Assembly: GCF_001444405.1 (NCBI RefSeq)
Contig: NZ_CP013187.1
Coordinates: forward strand, 3,348,001 to 3,412,000
Direction: 5' to 3'
From: Pseudoalteromonas phenolica
GTDB lineage: Bacteria > Pseudomonadota > Gammaproteobacteria > Enterobacterales > Alteromonadaceae
DNA length: 64,000 nucleotides
Positions within the stretch are counted from its first letter, which is position 1, and each line of letters opens with the position of its first letter. The position numbers were made by a program, and so were the translations under genes. This document shows, piece by piece, positions 47,445 to 59,671 of this stretch. The notes beneath the pieces are model-generated. The model saw only the letters and a list, made by a program, of their open reading frames with translations. It was not told where the DNA came from and ran no database searches.

Positions 47445-47458
47445 AATTTAGACATAAA

Positions 47459-47487
47459 AAAAGCGCGCAATTAAAATGCGCGCTTTT
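47459..47487. terminator. Bidirectional terminator between TonB receptor and speD
   Basis: An 11-bp inverted repeat AAAAGCGCGCA / TGCGCGCTTTT with a 7-nt loop, between converging genes with T-runs on either side. Confidence 0.92.
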
Positions 47488-47502
47488 CTTTTTTCTGAGA
47501 GA

Positions 47503-48321
47503 TTAACCTAATTCAGGCAGGTTACGACCATAGAATACTTCTTGGATCTCACGCTCTACTTTCGCGCGGATTTCTTTTTCCTCTTCTGCACTTAAATCAT
47601 CTGTACTTAAGCCGAATAAATAAGTATTAAGATCTGTCTCTTTTAACATCATCTTAGTGTGGAATAGGTTTTCTTGGAAAACATTCACATCCACCATGTG
47701 ATACGCTTCTTTGGTATCTTCTGTCATGTAATTCTGGATTGAATGAATTGCATGATCAATGTAGTGTTTTACCCCTGTGATATCGCGGGTAAAACCACGT
47801 ACACGGTAATCGATTGTCACCACATCCGACTCTAGTGAGTGGATCAAGAAGTTCAACGCTTTAAGTGGAGAGATTACGCCGCACGTTGATACTTCGATGT
47901 CTGCACGGAATGTACAAATACCATCGTTAGGGTGCGCTTCAGGATAAGTGTGAACACAGATGTGACTCTTATCTAAATGTGCAACCACTGACTCAGGAAG
48001 TGGTCCAGGTGTTTCGTTACTATCAAATGTCTGCTGCTCTACAGGCTCTTCAGACACCAAGATAGTTACACTTGCACCTTGCGGATCATAGTCTTGGCGA
48101 GCAATGTTCAGCACATTTGCACCAATGATATCGACAACTTCTTTTAGAATATCCGTTAGGCGATCAGCGCTATATTGCTCATCAATATATTCTAAATATT
48201 CTTTACGCTGTTGCTCCGTTTTAGCGTAACAAATGTCATAGATACTAAAGCTTAAACTTTTCGTTAAGTTATTAAAGCCATGGAGCTTAATTTTATCAAA
48301 GGGCTTGTTCACTATACTCAA
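47503..48321 (-). CDS. speD: S-adenosylmethionine decarboxylase proenzyme
   Basis: Makes decarboxylated SAM for spermidine synthesis. The 272-residue proenzyme is of the E. coli type; self-cleavage is expected between K118 and S119 in [14 protein letters not shown], the Ser becoming the pyruvoyl group. Other conserved stretches are [20 protein letters not shown] and [18 protein letters not shown]. No speE is next to it. Confidence 0.96.
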   Translation of the reverse strand: MSIVNKPFDKIKLHGFNNLTKSLSFSIYDICYAKTEQQRKEYLEYIDEQYSADRLTDILKEVVDIIGANVLNIARQDYDPQGASVTILVSEEPVEQQTFDSNETPGPLPESVVAHLDKSHICVHTYPEAHPNDGICTFRADIEVSTCGVISPLKALNFLIHSLESDVVTIDYRVRGFTRDITGVKHYIDHAIHSIQNYMTEDTKEAYHMVDVNVFQENLFHTKMMLKETDLNTYLFGLSTDDLSAEEEKEIRAKVEREIQEVFYGRNLPELG

Positions 48322-48396
48322 CCTTTAAACAATAAATCTGCAACGCAGAACTCAAAGAGGGCGGATTTTATACGAAAAATCCGCACTGAAAAAGCG

Positions 48397-48810
48397 TTAT
48401 TTTGCAACGCTTTCAACAACCTCATGGCTGTGAGTAATTTCTACTGTTTTATCAAGCATTAAGGCCACAGAACAGTACTTCTCAGCAGACAGCTGAACCG
48501 CGCGTGCAAGGTGCTTTTCAGAAACATTTTTACCGGTAACTACAAAGTGTAGATTCATTTTGGTAAATACTCTAGGCGCACTTTCTGCTCGCTCTGCTGT
48601 TAGCTTAACTTCAACATTCTCAACCTGTTGTTTTGCTTTTTTTAGAATGCTCACAACATCCACCGATGAACAGCAACCCGTCGACATTAAGACCATTTCC
48701 ATTGGGCTTGGCGCAGCACCATCAGCGCCTGTATCAAATACCACATTATGACCAGACTGTGAACGGCCAATAAAAGTATCGCCTTCAACCCACTTAATAT
48801 TTGCTTCCAT
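48397..48810 (-). CDS. OsmC-family protein (YhfA-like)
   Basis: A 137-residue OsmC-fold protein of the YhfA group. The two active-site Cys are in MSTGCCSSVDVV and EKYCSVALML, and the start matches WVEGDTFIGRSQSGHNVVFD. OsmC-type proteins reduce organic peroxides; for YhfA this is not settled. Position: between speD and the DUF3802 gene, all leftward. Confidence 0.87.
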   Translation of the reverse strand: MEANIKWVEGDTFIGRSQSGHNVVFDTGADGAAPSPMEMVLMSTGCCSSVDVVSILKKAKQQVENVEVKLTAERAESAPRVFTKMNLHFVVTGKNVSEKHLARAVQLSAEKYCSVALMLDKTVEITHSHEVVESVAK

Positions 48811-48891
48811 TTTTTACCTCTATAAATACAAACACCGCCTTAAAACGGCGGTGTTATAAAATGCTATAAACTGTTTGAGACTGCAATTATT

Positions 48892-49227
48892 TTAGATTGC
48901 GGCGTCGAATAGGTTTTTAACCAAACCTGCAAACTCTTCAATAAACTCTCGTTGCTCTTTGGTCACTCGTTGCTCGGTCACGCTAGACAGCACTTCTTGC
49001 AAGTCATAGACGATACCATCTACCTCACGGACAATTAAGCTGCGTTGCTCAGTTGATAACTCTGTGTTTTGCTCACAGATTTTGATTACATACTCAGCGA
49101 TGACATCTTCAATTAACTCCATCACCCTTGGTGCACCTGGTTCAATCTCACCAGGCTTTTCAAACAAGGTTAAATTGTGGGTTAAGTACATTACTAACTC
49201 ATCATAGCCCTGTTTATCTAATACCAT
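48892..49227 (-). CDS. DUF3802 family protein
   Basis: A 111-residue, acidic, mostly helical cytoplasmic protein matching DUF3802, a family limited to Shewanella-, Vibrio- and Alteromonas-like bacteria: YDELVMYLTHNLTLFEK, REVDGIVYDLQEVL and FAGLVKNLFDAA. ATG 49227 is preceded by GGTGGAC; the frame is open to TTG 49251. Function unknown. Confidence 0.82.
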   Translation of the reverse strand: MVLDKQGYDELVMYLTHNLTLFEKPGEIEPGAPRVMELIEDVIAEYVIKICEQNTELSTEQRSLIVREVDGIVYDLQEVLSSVTEQRVTKEQREFIEEFAGLVKNLFDAAI

Positions 49228-49315
49228 AGTTTGTCCACCTGAAACTCTCAAAGCATCTCCTATTGATTTAAGCAGAAACTCACATGCATTGCTACTTTTA
49301 CAGCTAACGGATGAA

Positions 49316-49341
49316 AAAAAAGCAGCCTAAGCTGCTTTTTT
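49316..49341 (-). terminator. Terminator after astD
   Basis: Stem AAAAAAGCAGC / GCTGCTTTTTT with a CTAA loop, 40 bp past the astD stop; the poly-T on the minus strand fits this operon. Its stem equals that of the fbp terminator. Confidence 0.9.
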
Positions 49342-49380
49342 TAATACTTTTATTCTACCTAAATAGATAGAGGCTGTGAA

Positions 49381-50862
<1,482 letters not shown>

Positions 50863-50868
50863 CTATTT

Positions 50869-51885
50869 TTATATAGTTGCGATGCTGACTTTGTCACCAT
50901 CCACTAAATTCAATGCGTTTGCCAACTCTGCTGAGATAACGACGGTATCAGTATTGTCATCAATCTGAAGCTCAGCAACGGTTGCTCGATACCCTTCCAG
51001 TTTATCATTAGCAATCATCACAGGGGAACCACCTGGGTTATCACCGATTGAAACTGTTCTAAAGCTTGATGAACGCACAGTACGAATGTTATCTACTTTT
51101 GCTTCAACCGTTGGGCCTGCGTCAAAAATATCTACATAACCATTAAAAGTGAAACCTTCACTCTTAAGTAGCTCAATCGCTGGGCGAGTATTGTCATGCA
51201 CTTGACCAATTACTTCTTGTGCCTCGTCACTCAGCAGATTCACATAAATTGGATACTTTGGCATAAGCTCAGCAATGAACACCTTTTGACCGATACCCGT
51301 TAGATAATCTGCCGTTGGAAAGTCCATTGAGAAAAAGTGCTCTTCTAGCCATTGCCAGAATGGGCTTTGACCATTGTCATCTGATACACCACGCATTTCA
51401 GCAATAACCGTATCGGCAAAACGCTGTTGATGTTGTTTGATAAACATAAAGCGCGACTTTGACAGTAACTTGCCATTAAAACCTCGACGATGTCCTTCTT
51501 TCAAGAACAAAGTACATAGTTCAGTTGCACCCGTGTAGTCATTACACAGAGTCAGAATATCAACCGCTTTATAAACATTTAAGGTGCGTGATGAGTGGAT
51601 CACCTTACTCAGATGGTAATGATAAAACGCATCATCTAAACCAACTGCTGCTTCAATCGCGCTGGTACCCACTACTTCGCCAGTTTCTGTGTCTTCTAAA
51701 ACAAACAAATAACCTTCATCAAAAGGGACATCCGTTTCTTTTTTGAAAGACGCTTCAGAGCGTTCGATTTTGCTTTGTAATAGCTCTTCATTATTTGGCA
51801 ATGAAGTAAAGCCATGACCTGATTCATGGGCAATTTTTAAAAGCGCTGGATAGTCGCTTTGCTGGATTGGGCGAAGGATCATCAT
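50869..51885 (-). CDS. astA: Arginine N-succinyltransferase
   Basis: Transfers succinyl from succinyl-CoA to arginine, the first step of its catabolism. The 338-residue protein matches AstA: ILRPIQQSDYPALLKIAHESGHGFTSLP, VVGTSAIEAAVGLDDAFYHYHL, and ELCTLFLKEGHRRGFNGKLLSKSRFMFI. Start choice is ATG 51885; an AGGAG lies 11 bases before it. It lies 15 bp before astD and 69 bp after argD/astC. Confidence 0.95.
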   Translation of the reverse strand: MMILRPIQQSDYPALLKIAHESGHGFTSLPNNEELLQSKIERSEASFKKETDVPFDEGYLFVLEDTETGEVVGTSAIEAAVGLDDAFYHYHLSKVIHSSRTLNVYKAVDILTLCNDYTGATELCTLFLKEGHRRGFNGKLLSKSRFMFIKQHQQRFADTVIAEMRGVSDDNGQSPFWQWLEEHFFSMDFPTADYLTGIGQKVFIAELMPKYPIYVNLLSDEAQEVIGQVHDNTRPAIELLKSEGFTFNGYVDIFDAGPTVEAKVDNIRTVRSSSFRTVSIGDNPGGSPVMIANDKLEGYRATVAELQIDDNTDTVVISAELANALNLVDGDKVSIATI

Positions 51886-51954
51886 GAGTCCGCTTACTCC
51901 TAAAAAGTTAACTTGACGGTAGACAAGGCCAAGCAAGCTTGGCCACTCAAGGAA

Positions 51955-53169
<1,215 letters not shown>

Positions 53170-53334
53170 CTATCCCCATAAAGTTGAGTTAGGTGCGCTA
53201 AAACTAGTATTGAGTGTAGCTAGTTTGCGGCTAAAAATAGCCGTATGGCACAAATTCCATTCACCCATTATTTCAGAAAAAAGCCTTAAAGTCTCATTTA
53301 AAACTTTCATAGAGCCCTTGATATTCAAGGGTTT

Positions 53335-53369
53335 GGGATAGTTTTTCATAGTGAGTGAATAACTATTTA
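53335..53369. promoter_or_regulatory. Candidate tandem ARG boxes upstream of astC
   Basis: TGAATAACTATTTA at 53356-53369 matches TGAAT-N4-ATTCA at nine of ten positions, and GGGATAGTTTTTCA at 53335-53348 matches seven of ten, again exactly 21 bp apart. They lie 170-205 bp before the astC start. A palindrome CCCTTGA-TAT-TCAAGGG is next to them (53315-53331). ArgR activates ast in enteric bacteria, so regulation is plausible but unproven. Confidence 0.55.
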
Positions 53370-53465
53370 GGTGCACTCGATAGATTTGACTGTTAAGAAA
53401 AGGAAAAGCCACTAATCGAGTTAATTAGTGGCTTGAATGAATAGTCGCAAAAAAAATCTTAAATT

Positions 53466-54641
53466 TTACAAAATTGTTAGCTGTAAACTATTAAAGTTAC
53501 ATTTTGCTAGCGTAGTGAGTTCCTCTTTTGATAACCCCAGGTGAGCAAACCAATGAGCTGCTTCATCCTTTTCGATAAACTGATTGTCTTTGAGGATCAT
53601 ATACAGACTGTAGCCATGTGCCTTTCGCAATACCTGGCTAAGAGGTAAATAATCGGCTGACTGACTATGCGACTGAGGTAAATAATTAGCAGCGAACTCT
53701 TCCATCGGCGCCATAAATGGCAAATATCTAAACGCCATTTTTTCTATTAGCTTTGTCGATAGATTTGCTGAATGGTTTAGTAGCAAACCTCTTAAAAATA
53801 ATGGGTCAGGTGATAGCTCTAAAAGTGCAGAGTGAAGGTCTTTATGGTTTTTATCACGCGCAATGCGCACCTTTTCCTGCCAGACCTTTTCAAACGTTCT
53901 TAGATACAAGCGCGTCAATGCGACTTTACCTACATCTAATAACATACCTAGCGTAAAAGCATGCTGTTCTTTCACACCGTTCAACTCAGCTAATTGCTTG
54001 GCTGCAATTGCCGTTGTCATACTATGATCACGGAGTTTGCGCTTTAATAATGGAAATGGCGATGTATCGTGGGGCATCCAATGACGCATTGCAAATGTTG
54101 GGATCACCATTTGTAAATTTTCAAGCCCAAGATAACGAAGCGCCAGTGCTGGCGTGTCAACTTTGACTGTAACACCTTTTGAGCTTTGCTTGCGATACTG
54201 CGGTAAATTTACTAAGGAGACCAAGTCTCTGCCTAACCAAGTTAATTCATTAACCAAGGGTTCAAGGCGTCCAACCGACGCTGATTTAACGCCTAATATA
54301 TCTAAAATAGTCGGTACCGCATCCTGAATGCCAACAATCTCATGGTAGATATTATCGATATCATCCATTTGTTGCTGAATTGATGACTCTATAATTTGAT
54401 GCAGATGATTACTGGCTTTAGCAATATATTTATGGTGACTGGTGCTGCTCTCTTTTCGTTTTGCTGCCGCAGCAATTTCAACCTCAAGCATGGTACGTTG
54501 CGGTATCTTCTCACCATAATTTAGGTCTAGAGTATGAATATACCCTAACTGTTGCTGCGCAAAGTTATGACTAATAAACAAATCATGTGCACGCTCATTG
54601 AGCGCGATTGAAATCCTTAATTGCCGAGATAAGTCAGTCAT
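53466..54641 (-). CDS. HDOD-domain protein
   Basis: A 391-residue cytoplasmic protein. The HDOD-like core covers about residues 105-330, recognised by SVGRLEPLVNELTWLGRDLVSLVNLPQ, the helix LRDHSMTTAIAAKQLAEL (where HDOD proteins keep an altered HD site) and AFTLGMLLDVGKVALTR. HDOD proteins are non-enzymatic signalling modules, often tied to c-di-GMP or stress. It lies between pabA and the ast genes, leftward. The specific role is unknown. Confidence 0.72.
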   Translation of the reverse strand: MTDLSRQLRISIALNERAHDLFISHNFAQQQLGYIHTLDLNYGEKIPQRTMLEVEIAAAAKRKESSTSHHKYIAKASNHLHQIIESSIQQQMDDIDNIYHEIVGIQDAVPTILDILGVKSASVGRLEPLVNELTWLGRDLVSLVNLPQYRKQSSKGVTVKVDTPALALRYLGLENLQMVIPTFAMRHWMPHDTSPFPLLKRKLRDHSMTTAIAAKQLAELNGVKEQHAFTLGMLLDVGKVALTRLYLRTFEKVWQEKVRIARDKNHKDLHSALLELSPDPLFLRGLLLNHSANLSTKLIEKMAFRYLPFMAPMEEFAANYLPQSHSQSADYLPLSQVLRKAHGYSLYMILKDNQFIEKDEAAHWFAHLGLSKEELTTLAKCNFNSLQLTIL

Positions 54642-54675
54642 TTAACGTTCTTATATTCCTATTAAAGCGTTGCTT

Positions 54676-55263
54676 TTACTTAGAAAAGCGGCGAATAAAA
54701 TTGTTGAGTAAAGCTAAACCTTGTTCTGTAAGTATCGCTTCAGGATGAAATTGCACACCTTCTAAGGCCATTTCAGTATGGCATAAGCCCATTATTTCAT
54801 CCACTTGTTGCGCTTCATTCTCTGTCCATGCTGTGAGCTCTAACTCTGCCGGTATACTCTCTTTGTCAACGACTAATGAATGGTAGCGACATACGGTGAG
54901 TGGATCTGGTAAGCCTTGAAACATGCCTTTGTTAATATGGCGTATTTGTGAAGTTTTACCATGCATTACCGCCCTAGCTCTCACCACTTTTGCACCCAAA
55001 GCTTGCGCAATCGTTTGATGACCCAAGCAAATTCCTAGTATTGGAAACTGACCTTTTAATTGCTCAACAACAGACAAAGAAATGCCAGCCTCATTTGGGC
55101 TACAAGGCCCAGGTGAAATCACAATGTGCTCAGGGTTAAGCGCTTGTATATCAGCAATACTTAACTCATCGTTGCGTTTTACAACAACGTCTTGATCTAA
55201 GCGTTGGAAATACTGCACTAGGTTATAGGTAAACGAGTCATAATTATCGATCATTAATAACAT
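54676..55263 (-). CDS. pabA: Glutamine amidotransferase of para-aminobenzoate (or anthranilate) synthase
   Basis: Supplies ammonia from glutamine for aminodeoxychorismate synthesis in the folate pathway. The 195-residue class I amidotransferase has the start [19 protein letters not shown], nucleophile Cys in [10 protein letters not shown], and the His-Glu pair in [10 protein letters not shown]. PabA is favoured over TrpG because it lies next to argD/ast and trpS rather than in a trp operon. ATG 55263 was chosen for GGAAA upstream; ATG 55275 overlaps the trpS terminator. Confidence 0.88.
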   Translation of the reverse strand: MLLMIDNYDSFTYNLVQYFQRLDQDVVVKRNDELSIADIQALNPEHIVISPGPCSPNEAGISLSVVEQLKGQFPILGICLGHQTIAQALGAKVVRARAVMHGKTSQIRHINKGMFQGLPDPLTVCRYHSLVVDKESIPAELELTAWTENEAQQVDEIMGLCHTEMALEGVQFHPEAILTEQGLALLNNFIRRFSK

Positions 55264-55276
55264 AGAAATTTCCATA

Positions 55277-55301
55277 AAAAAGCCAGGCGTTTAAGCCTGG
55301 C
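55277..55301 (-). terminator. trpS terminator, U-tract ending at the pabA leader
   Basis: On the minus strand GCCAGGC-TTAAAC-GCCTGGC is followed by TTTTTT and then directly by the pabA start region. Seven-base GC stem. Confidence 0.8.
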
Positions 55302-55319
55302 CTGAATTATAAAACCAAA

Positions 55320-56324
55320 TTATGGACGAGGTATGAAGCCTACCGCATCGTAAACCGCTTTTAGCGTTTTCTCAGCGCGAGCACCTGCTTTTTCAGCACC
55401 ATTACGCATGATGTTATCTAAAAGCGTTTGATCTTCACGAATTTCTTTAAAACGCGCCTGAATTGGTTCGATCATATTCACCACTGCCGCAGCGGTATCT
55501 TTCTTCAAATGACCATACATTTTATCAGCATACTCTGGCACTAAATCTTCTACTGAACGCTTAGTCGCCACTGACAATAAAGTAAGAAGGTTTGATACAC
55601 CCGGCTTTTCATCGCGGTCGAAGTAAATACGTGCTTGTTCGTCTGAATCAGTAACCGCTTTTTTCAGCTTCTTCTCGATTTTCTTAGGCTCGTCTAACAA
55701 CATGATATAAGCATTTGGATTTTCATCCGACTTAGACATTTTCTTCAGTGGATCTTGCAAGCTCATCACGCGCGCACCAAGTTCAGGGATATAAGGTTCT
55801 GGTACTTTGAATACATCACCGTATAAATTATTAAAACGCGTAGCGATATCACGAGTTAATTCAAGGTGTTGCTTTTGATCTTCACCGACTGGTACTTGGT
55901 CTGCTTGATACAATAAGATATCTGCAGCTTGTAAAACTGGGTATGAGAATAGGCCTACATTTACATTGTTCGAATGCTTTGAAGACTTATCTTTAAACTG
56001 CGTCATGCGGTTCAGTTCGCCCATTTGTGCATAGCAGTTAAGTACCCATGACAACTGCGCATGCTCAGGCACTTGAGACTGAACAAACAGTGCTGATTTT
56101 TCAGGGTCAATACCACAAGCAGCGTACAATGCAACGCCATCTAACACGCGCTCGCGTAGCATTTTAGGATCTTGGCGAACAGTGATCGCGTGTAAATCTA
56201 CTAGCATAAAGAAACAATCATGATCTTGTTGTAACTTTAGCCACTGGTTAATGGCGCCTACATAATTGCCTATCGTCATACCACCGGTTGGCTGAATGCC
56301 ACTTAACACTACTGGTTTAGTCAT
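55320..56324 (-). CDS. trpS: Tryptophanyl-tRNA synthetase
   Basis: Charges tRNA-Trp. The 334-residue class I enzyme has [18 protein letters not shown] (HIGH-like motif TIGN), the tryptophan pocket region VDLHAITV, and KKMSKSDEN (KMSKS). Length and order rpe-gph-trpS match E. coli. Confidence 0.97.
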   Translation of the reverse strand: MTKPVVLSGIQPTGGMTIGNYVGAINQWLKLQQDHDCFFMLVDLHAITVRQDPKMLRERVLDGVALYAACGIDPEKSALFVQSQVPEHAQLSWVLNCYAQMGELNRMTQFKDKSSKHSNNVNVGLFSYPVLQAADILLYQADQVPVGEDQKQHLELTRDIATRFNNLYGDVFKVPEPYIPELGARVMSLQDPLKKMSKSDENPNAYIMLLDEPKKIEKKLKKAVTDSDEQARIYFDRDEKPGVSNLLTLLSVATKRSVEDLVPEYADKMYGHLKKDTAAAVVNMIEPIQARFKEIREDQTLLDNIMRNGAEKAGARAEKTLKAVYDAVGFIPRP

Positions 56325-56350
56325 GTTGTTCCTTTATTAAATTTACTGAT

Positions 56351-57016
56351 TTATTGCTGATTAATGATTGGGATTATATCTAAGAACCCGTCGCATAGGT
56401 ACTCAGGTTCAAGCTCTTTTAAGTCGAATCCTTGATTGTAACCATAAGTAAGCGCGAGTACATCAATTTCTGCGCTTTTAGCGGCGATAATATCGCTCTT
56501 TGAGTCACCAATCATGATTGCCTTTTCTGGCGAAATATTAAGTGCCTCACAGGCTTTCAAAAGCGGCGCCGGCGAAGGCTTTTTCTCGCCATCATCACCA
56601 CACACCATTACTCTAAAATGAGACGTTAAGTTTAACTTTTCTAAAAGTTGCTCGGTAAAAATACGATCTTTATTAGTCACAATGGCTTTTGGCAAATGCG
56701 CTGTCGCTGCTAAGCCTGTTTCGACATGTTGATATAAGGCAACATAGTCTCCCGCAAGTTGCTTGTAATGGTTTTTAAATCTCGCAACTGCATCGATAAC
56801 CAAACTCGAAGGTAACTCTGGGTTTACTGCCATATCACCACTCAATGCGCGTTTTACAAGCATTTCAATACCATTACCAACCCAAGTCGTTACTTGCGTA
56901 TAACTGACCACCGGAAACGCTACTTCAGTTAAAGTCAGGTTCAGCGCTATGTACATATCTTGCGCACTGTCTATTAAAGTACCGTCTAAATCAAATAGCA
57001 CACCCTGATATTTCAT
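56351..57016 (-). CDS. gph: Phosphoglycolate phosphatase
   Basis: Dephosphorylates 2-phosphoglycolate, produced in DNA repair. The 221-residue HAD phosphatase has the nucleophile motif FDLDGTLIDS, motif II-III region KAIVTNKDR, and motif IV MIGDSKSDIIAAK. It starts 2 bp after rpe and precedes trpS, the conserved dam-rpe-gph-trpS order. Confidence 0.95.
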   Translation of the reverse strand: MKYQGVLFDLDGTLIDSAQDMYIALNLTLTEVAFPVVSYTQVTTWVGNGIEMLVKRALSGDMAVNPELPSSLVIDAVARFKNHYKQLAGDYVALYQHVETGLAATAHLPKAIVTNKDRIFTEQLLEKLNLTSHFRVMVCGDDGEKKPSPAPLLKACEALNISPEKAIMIGDSKSDIIAAKSAEIDVLALTYGYNQGFDLKELEPEYLCDGFLDIIPIINQQ

Positions 57017-57018
57017 GA

Positions 57019-57696
57019 TTAAACCTTCGCTAACTCTTCACGCATTTGCGTGATAACTTCTGCATAATCAGGTTGATTAAAAACAGCCGAACCTGCAACA
57101 AACATATCAGCGCCTGCAGCAGCAATTTCAGCGATGTTATCAACTTTCACACCGCCATCTATTTCTAAACGAATATCATGACCTGACGCGTCAATACGCT
57201 CACGGACTTGTTTTAGTTTGTCTAACGTTTGTGGAATAAAGCTTTGACCACCAAAACCTGGATTAACTGACATGAGTAAAATTACATCGAGTTTATCCAT
57301 AACATAATCTAGATAATGTAATGGCGTTGCCGGATTGAATACTAAGCCAGCCTTGCACCCATGCTCTTTAATTAAAGAAATGGTTCTATCAATATGTTCA
57401 CTGGCTTCAGGGTGAAAAGTGATAATACTCGCACCTGCTTTGGCAAACTCTGGAATGAGGGCGTCAACAGGCTTAACCATTAAGTGCACATCTATTGGCG
57501 CCTCAATACCATATTCACGCAGTGCCTTACACACCATAGGGCCAAAAGTAAGGTTAGGTACATAGTGATTATCCATGACATCGAAATGCACGACATCAGC
57601 GCCAGATTTAATAACACGCTCAACGTCTTCACCGAGTCTTGCGAAATCAGCAGATAAAATAGAAGGAGCAATAAGGTATTGAGGTTGTTTTTGCAC
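57019..57696 (-). CDS. rpe: Ribulose-phosphate 3-epimerase
   Basis: Interconverts ribulose and xylulose 5-phosphates in the pentose phosphate pathway. The 225-residue TIM barrel shows [49 protein letters not shown] and [10 protein letters not shown]. Overlap with gph is negligible. It leads the rpe-gph-trpS group. Confidence 0.97.
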   Translation of the reverse strand: MQKQPQYLIAPSILSADFARLGEDVERVIKSGADVVHFDVMDNHYVPNLTFGPMVCKALREYGIEAPIDVHLMVKPVDALIPEFAKAGASIITFHPEASEHIDRTISLIKEHGCKAGLVFNPATPLHYLDYVMDKLDVILLMSVNPGFGGQSFIPQTLDKLKQVRERIDASGHDIRLEIDGGVKVDNIAEIAAAGADMFVAGSAVFNQPDYAEVITQMREELAKV

Positions 57697-57923
57697 GGTA
57701 AACTCTCTTTAAATGATACTTCAGTTGTCGGCATTACTTTACCGCAATTAATACCTTGTACCCAAGTTTTATTATCCTAGAAAGAGCATAGAAAATAGAA
57801 TAAAAGCACCAATCAATTTTTTATCTCAATGGCGATTAACGCACAATTTTTTACGTTATCTATGTTTGTTTTCTGAACAATGCCGGTGTATTATATAAAG
57901 ATAACTGTTGGGTGGAGTTACAC

Positions 57924-58226
57924 ATGTTTAGTCGGCTTAAAACACGGATGCTTGCGGTGACAGCTGTTGTTACATTATCAGCAGGAGTTTACTCTGTTGA
58001 TCACAGTGAAGAAGTTGCCAGTAGCACATGTTCATGTAGTACAAATACAGTTCAAGTTGATAGTCAGATGCTTGAACAGTGCAAACTTGAAGCACATACC
58101 AGTTGGTATGCTTGGTTAACAGGTGAGAGTAGCAGTGCTCAGTTTCATTACTTAGATTTACTTGAGTTACTTTTAGGGTCTGATGAGGCCGAAAGTAGCA
58201 CCGAAAACTTCACTTCACGCTTTTAA
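57924..58226 (+). CDS. Small exported hypothetical protein
   Basis: A 100-residue protein with a likely signal peptide (MFSRLKTRMLAVTAVVTLSAGVYS) and a mature part with CSCS near residue 36, one more Cys, and an acidic Ser-rich tail. GGAG lies 7 bases before ATG 57924. It is divergent from rpe and 5 bp before the DUF2970 gene. I do not recognise a family. Confidence 0.65.
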   Translation: MFSRLKTRMLAVTAVVTLSAGVYSVDHSEEVASSTCSCSTNTVQVDSQMLEQCKLEAHTSWYAWLTGESSSAQFHYLDLLELLLGSDEAESSTENFTSRF

Positions 58227-58231
58227 TTAAT

Positions 58232-58414
58232 ATGCAGCTGCTAAACATGATTCAAAGTGTTTTAGCAGCTATGTTTGGTGTTCAAAGCCAAGACAAGCGT
58301 CACCAAGACTTTTCAAACAAACATCTATTTATCTCATTTACCTTAATATCAATCGTATTTGTATTTCTTTTAGTGCTTATTCTTATTTGGTTGGTTAGCG
58401 TTATTATCAGCTAA
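58232..58414 (+). CDS. DUF2970 family membrane protein
   Basis: A 60-residue protein matching DUF2970: SVLAAMFGVQSQDKRHQDFSN, then one membrane helix of about 25 residues to the end. It follows the small exported protein by 5 bp, likely co-transcribed. These two genes sit between rpe and dam on the opposite strand to the conserved block. Function unknown. Confidence 0.82.
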   Translation: MQLLNMIQSVLAAMFGVQSQDKRHQDFSNKHLFISFTLISIVFVFLLVLILIWLVSVIIS

Positions 58415-58641
58415 GCGATCATTTCTCTTTTGAAAGAAAACCCCACTATGAAAGTGTACGCCTTTAGGGGATAAAGCCACCGATCAATAGTTCACACATT
58501 GCACTTTTAAAACAGTGTCGGTGCATAAGATAATGCAATCGTGGAAAATTCTCGAAAACCCATAAAAGTATAGAGGTTTGGACTTTGCTTACTTCGAATG
58601 AGTAATCAATTAGGATTGCTCTTTCAAACCTTGTATAAAAA

Positions 58642-59481
58642 TCAAGCTTTATACAAGGCCATGACTTCTTCGATCTTACTTCGAACACTACCTTTACAAC
58701 TTATGTTACGCTGGACTTGCAAGGTAGTGATTTTATCAGCACTTCGGTAAAGCTGTTTTGTGAAATCAACATAATGGTTTGATATCAGAGTCGATACTCC
58801 TCGCTGTTTGGCTGTAATGGCACATTCAACTAAACGAGATTGATCTTCATCCGTAAATTTATTGCCCGCATAAGCCGTAAAGCTTGAAGTGCGATTTATC
58901 GGAGAATACGGTGGATCACAGTAAACAACATCATGCTTATTTGCTTTACTAAAAGCATATTCAAAATCATTACACACAAAAGTCGCGCGTTTAGCGACAT
59001 GGGCAAACTGAAGTAACTCTTCTCGCGGATAATAAGGATGCTTATAACGACCGAATGGTACATTGAAGCCACCCTTTTGATTATATCGACATAAACCGTT
59101 GTAACCATGGCGGTTAAGATAGATAAAAAGTAATGAACGTCTATAGGGGTCTAAAGTTTCATTAAACTCTTCTCGAAGCTGATAATAACGGGCTTCTTCA
59201 TTGTGGTCGCCAATAAACAAAAACTCGGCTTCACGAATAAACTCTTTTGACGAGTCTTTTAAAATATTAAATAAATTGATGAGGTCTTTGTTTACATCAA
59301 GTAGCAAGTACTCATCAAACTCAATATTTAAAAATACTGAGCCACCACCGACAAAAGGTTCAATTAAACGCTGTTTTCCCTTTAAAGGTAAGTTTGCTTT
59401 AATTTCTTCTATTATCCGCTTTTTGCCGCCTGCCCATTTTAATGGGGAACGGCGATTGATGACCGATGAGCCGTTTGCCAC
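58642..59481 (-). CDS. dam: DNA adenine methyltransferase
   Basis: Methylates the adenine of GATC. The 279-residue enzyme has PLKWAGGKKRI (SAM site FxGxG region LIEPFVGGGSVF), and the catalytic DPPY motif in YCDPPYSPI. It follows damX and precedes rpe as in E. coli, with two foreign small genes between. The gap 59482-59671 before it should hold its promoter; I did not find a clear one. Confidence 0.95.
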   Translation of the reverse strand: MANGSSVINRRSPLKWAGGKKRIIEEIKANLPLKGKQRLIEPFVGGGSVFLNIEFDEYLLLDVNKDLINLFNILKDSSKEFIREAEFLFIGDHNEEARYYQLREEFNETLDPYRRSLLFIYLNRHGYNGLCRYNQKGGFNVPFGRYKHPYYPREELLQFAHVAKRATFVCNDFEYAFSKANKHDVVYCDPPYSPINRTSSFTAYAGNKFTDEDQSRLVECAITAKQRGVSTLISNHYVDFTKQLYRSADKITTLQVQRNISCKGSVRSKIEEVMALYKA

Positions 59482-59671
59482 TTTAGACCCTTACATTCTT
59501 TTTATTCTTCGCATTCACATTGCCACCATTAAGACATGACATATTCAAGCTTTTACAGCGATGCGATGCTGTAAATAAATTGACGTCATATTTAACCACA
59601 GATAGTGACATAAAAAACATTCTCGTTGTGATGCATTTAAAGTTGGGCGATTCTACACTAATTCACGCTAA

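Noticed and set aside
53315..53331. CCCTTGA-TAT-TCAAGGG palindrome as an HDOD-side terminator
   Set aside because: It lies upstream of astC on the same strand and is not placed after any gene's stop; left as part of the candidate regulatory region only.
58464..58688. 74-codon minus-strand frame downstream of dam
   Set aside because: It overlaps the 3' end of dam in another frame, with no ribosome-binding site or recognisable motif.
59585..59592. TGACGTCA palindrome before dam
   Set aside because: A single 8-bp palindrome matches no bacterial operator I can justify.
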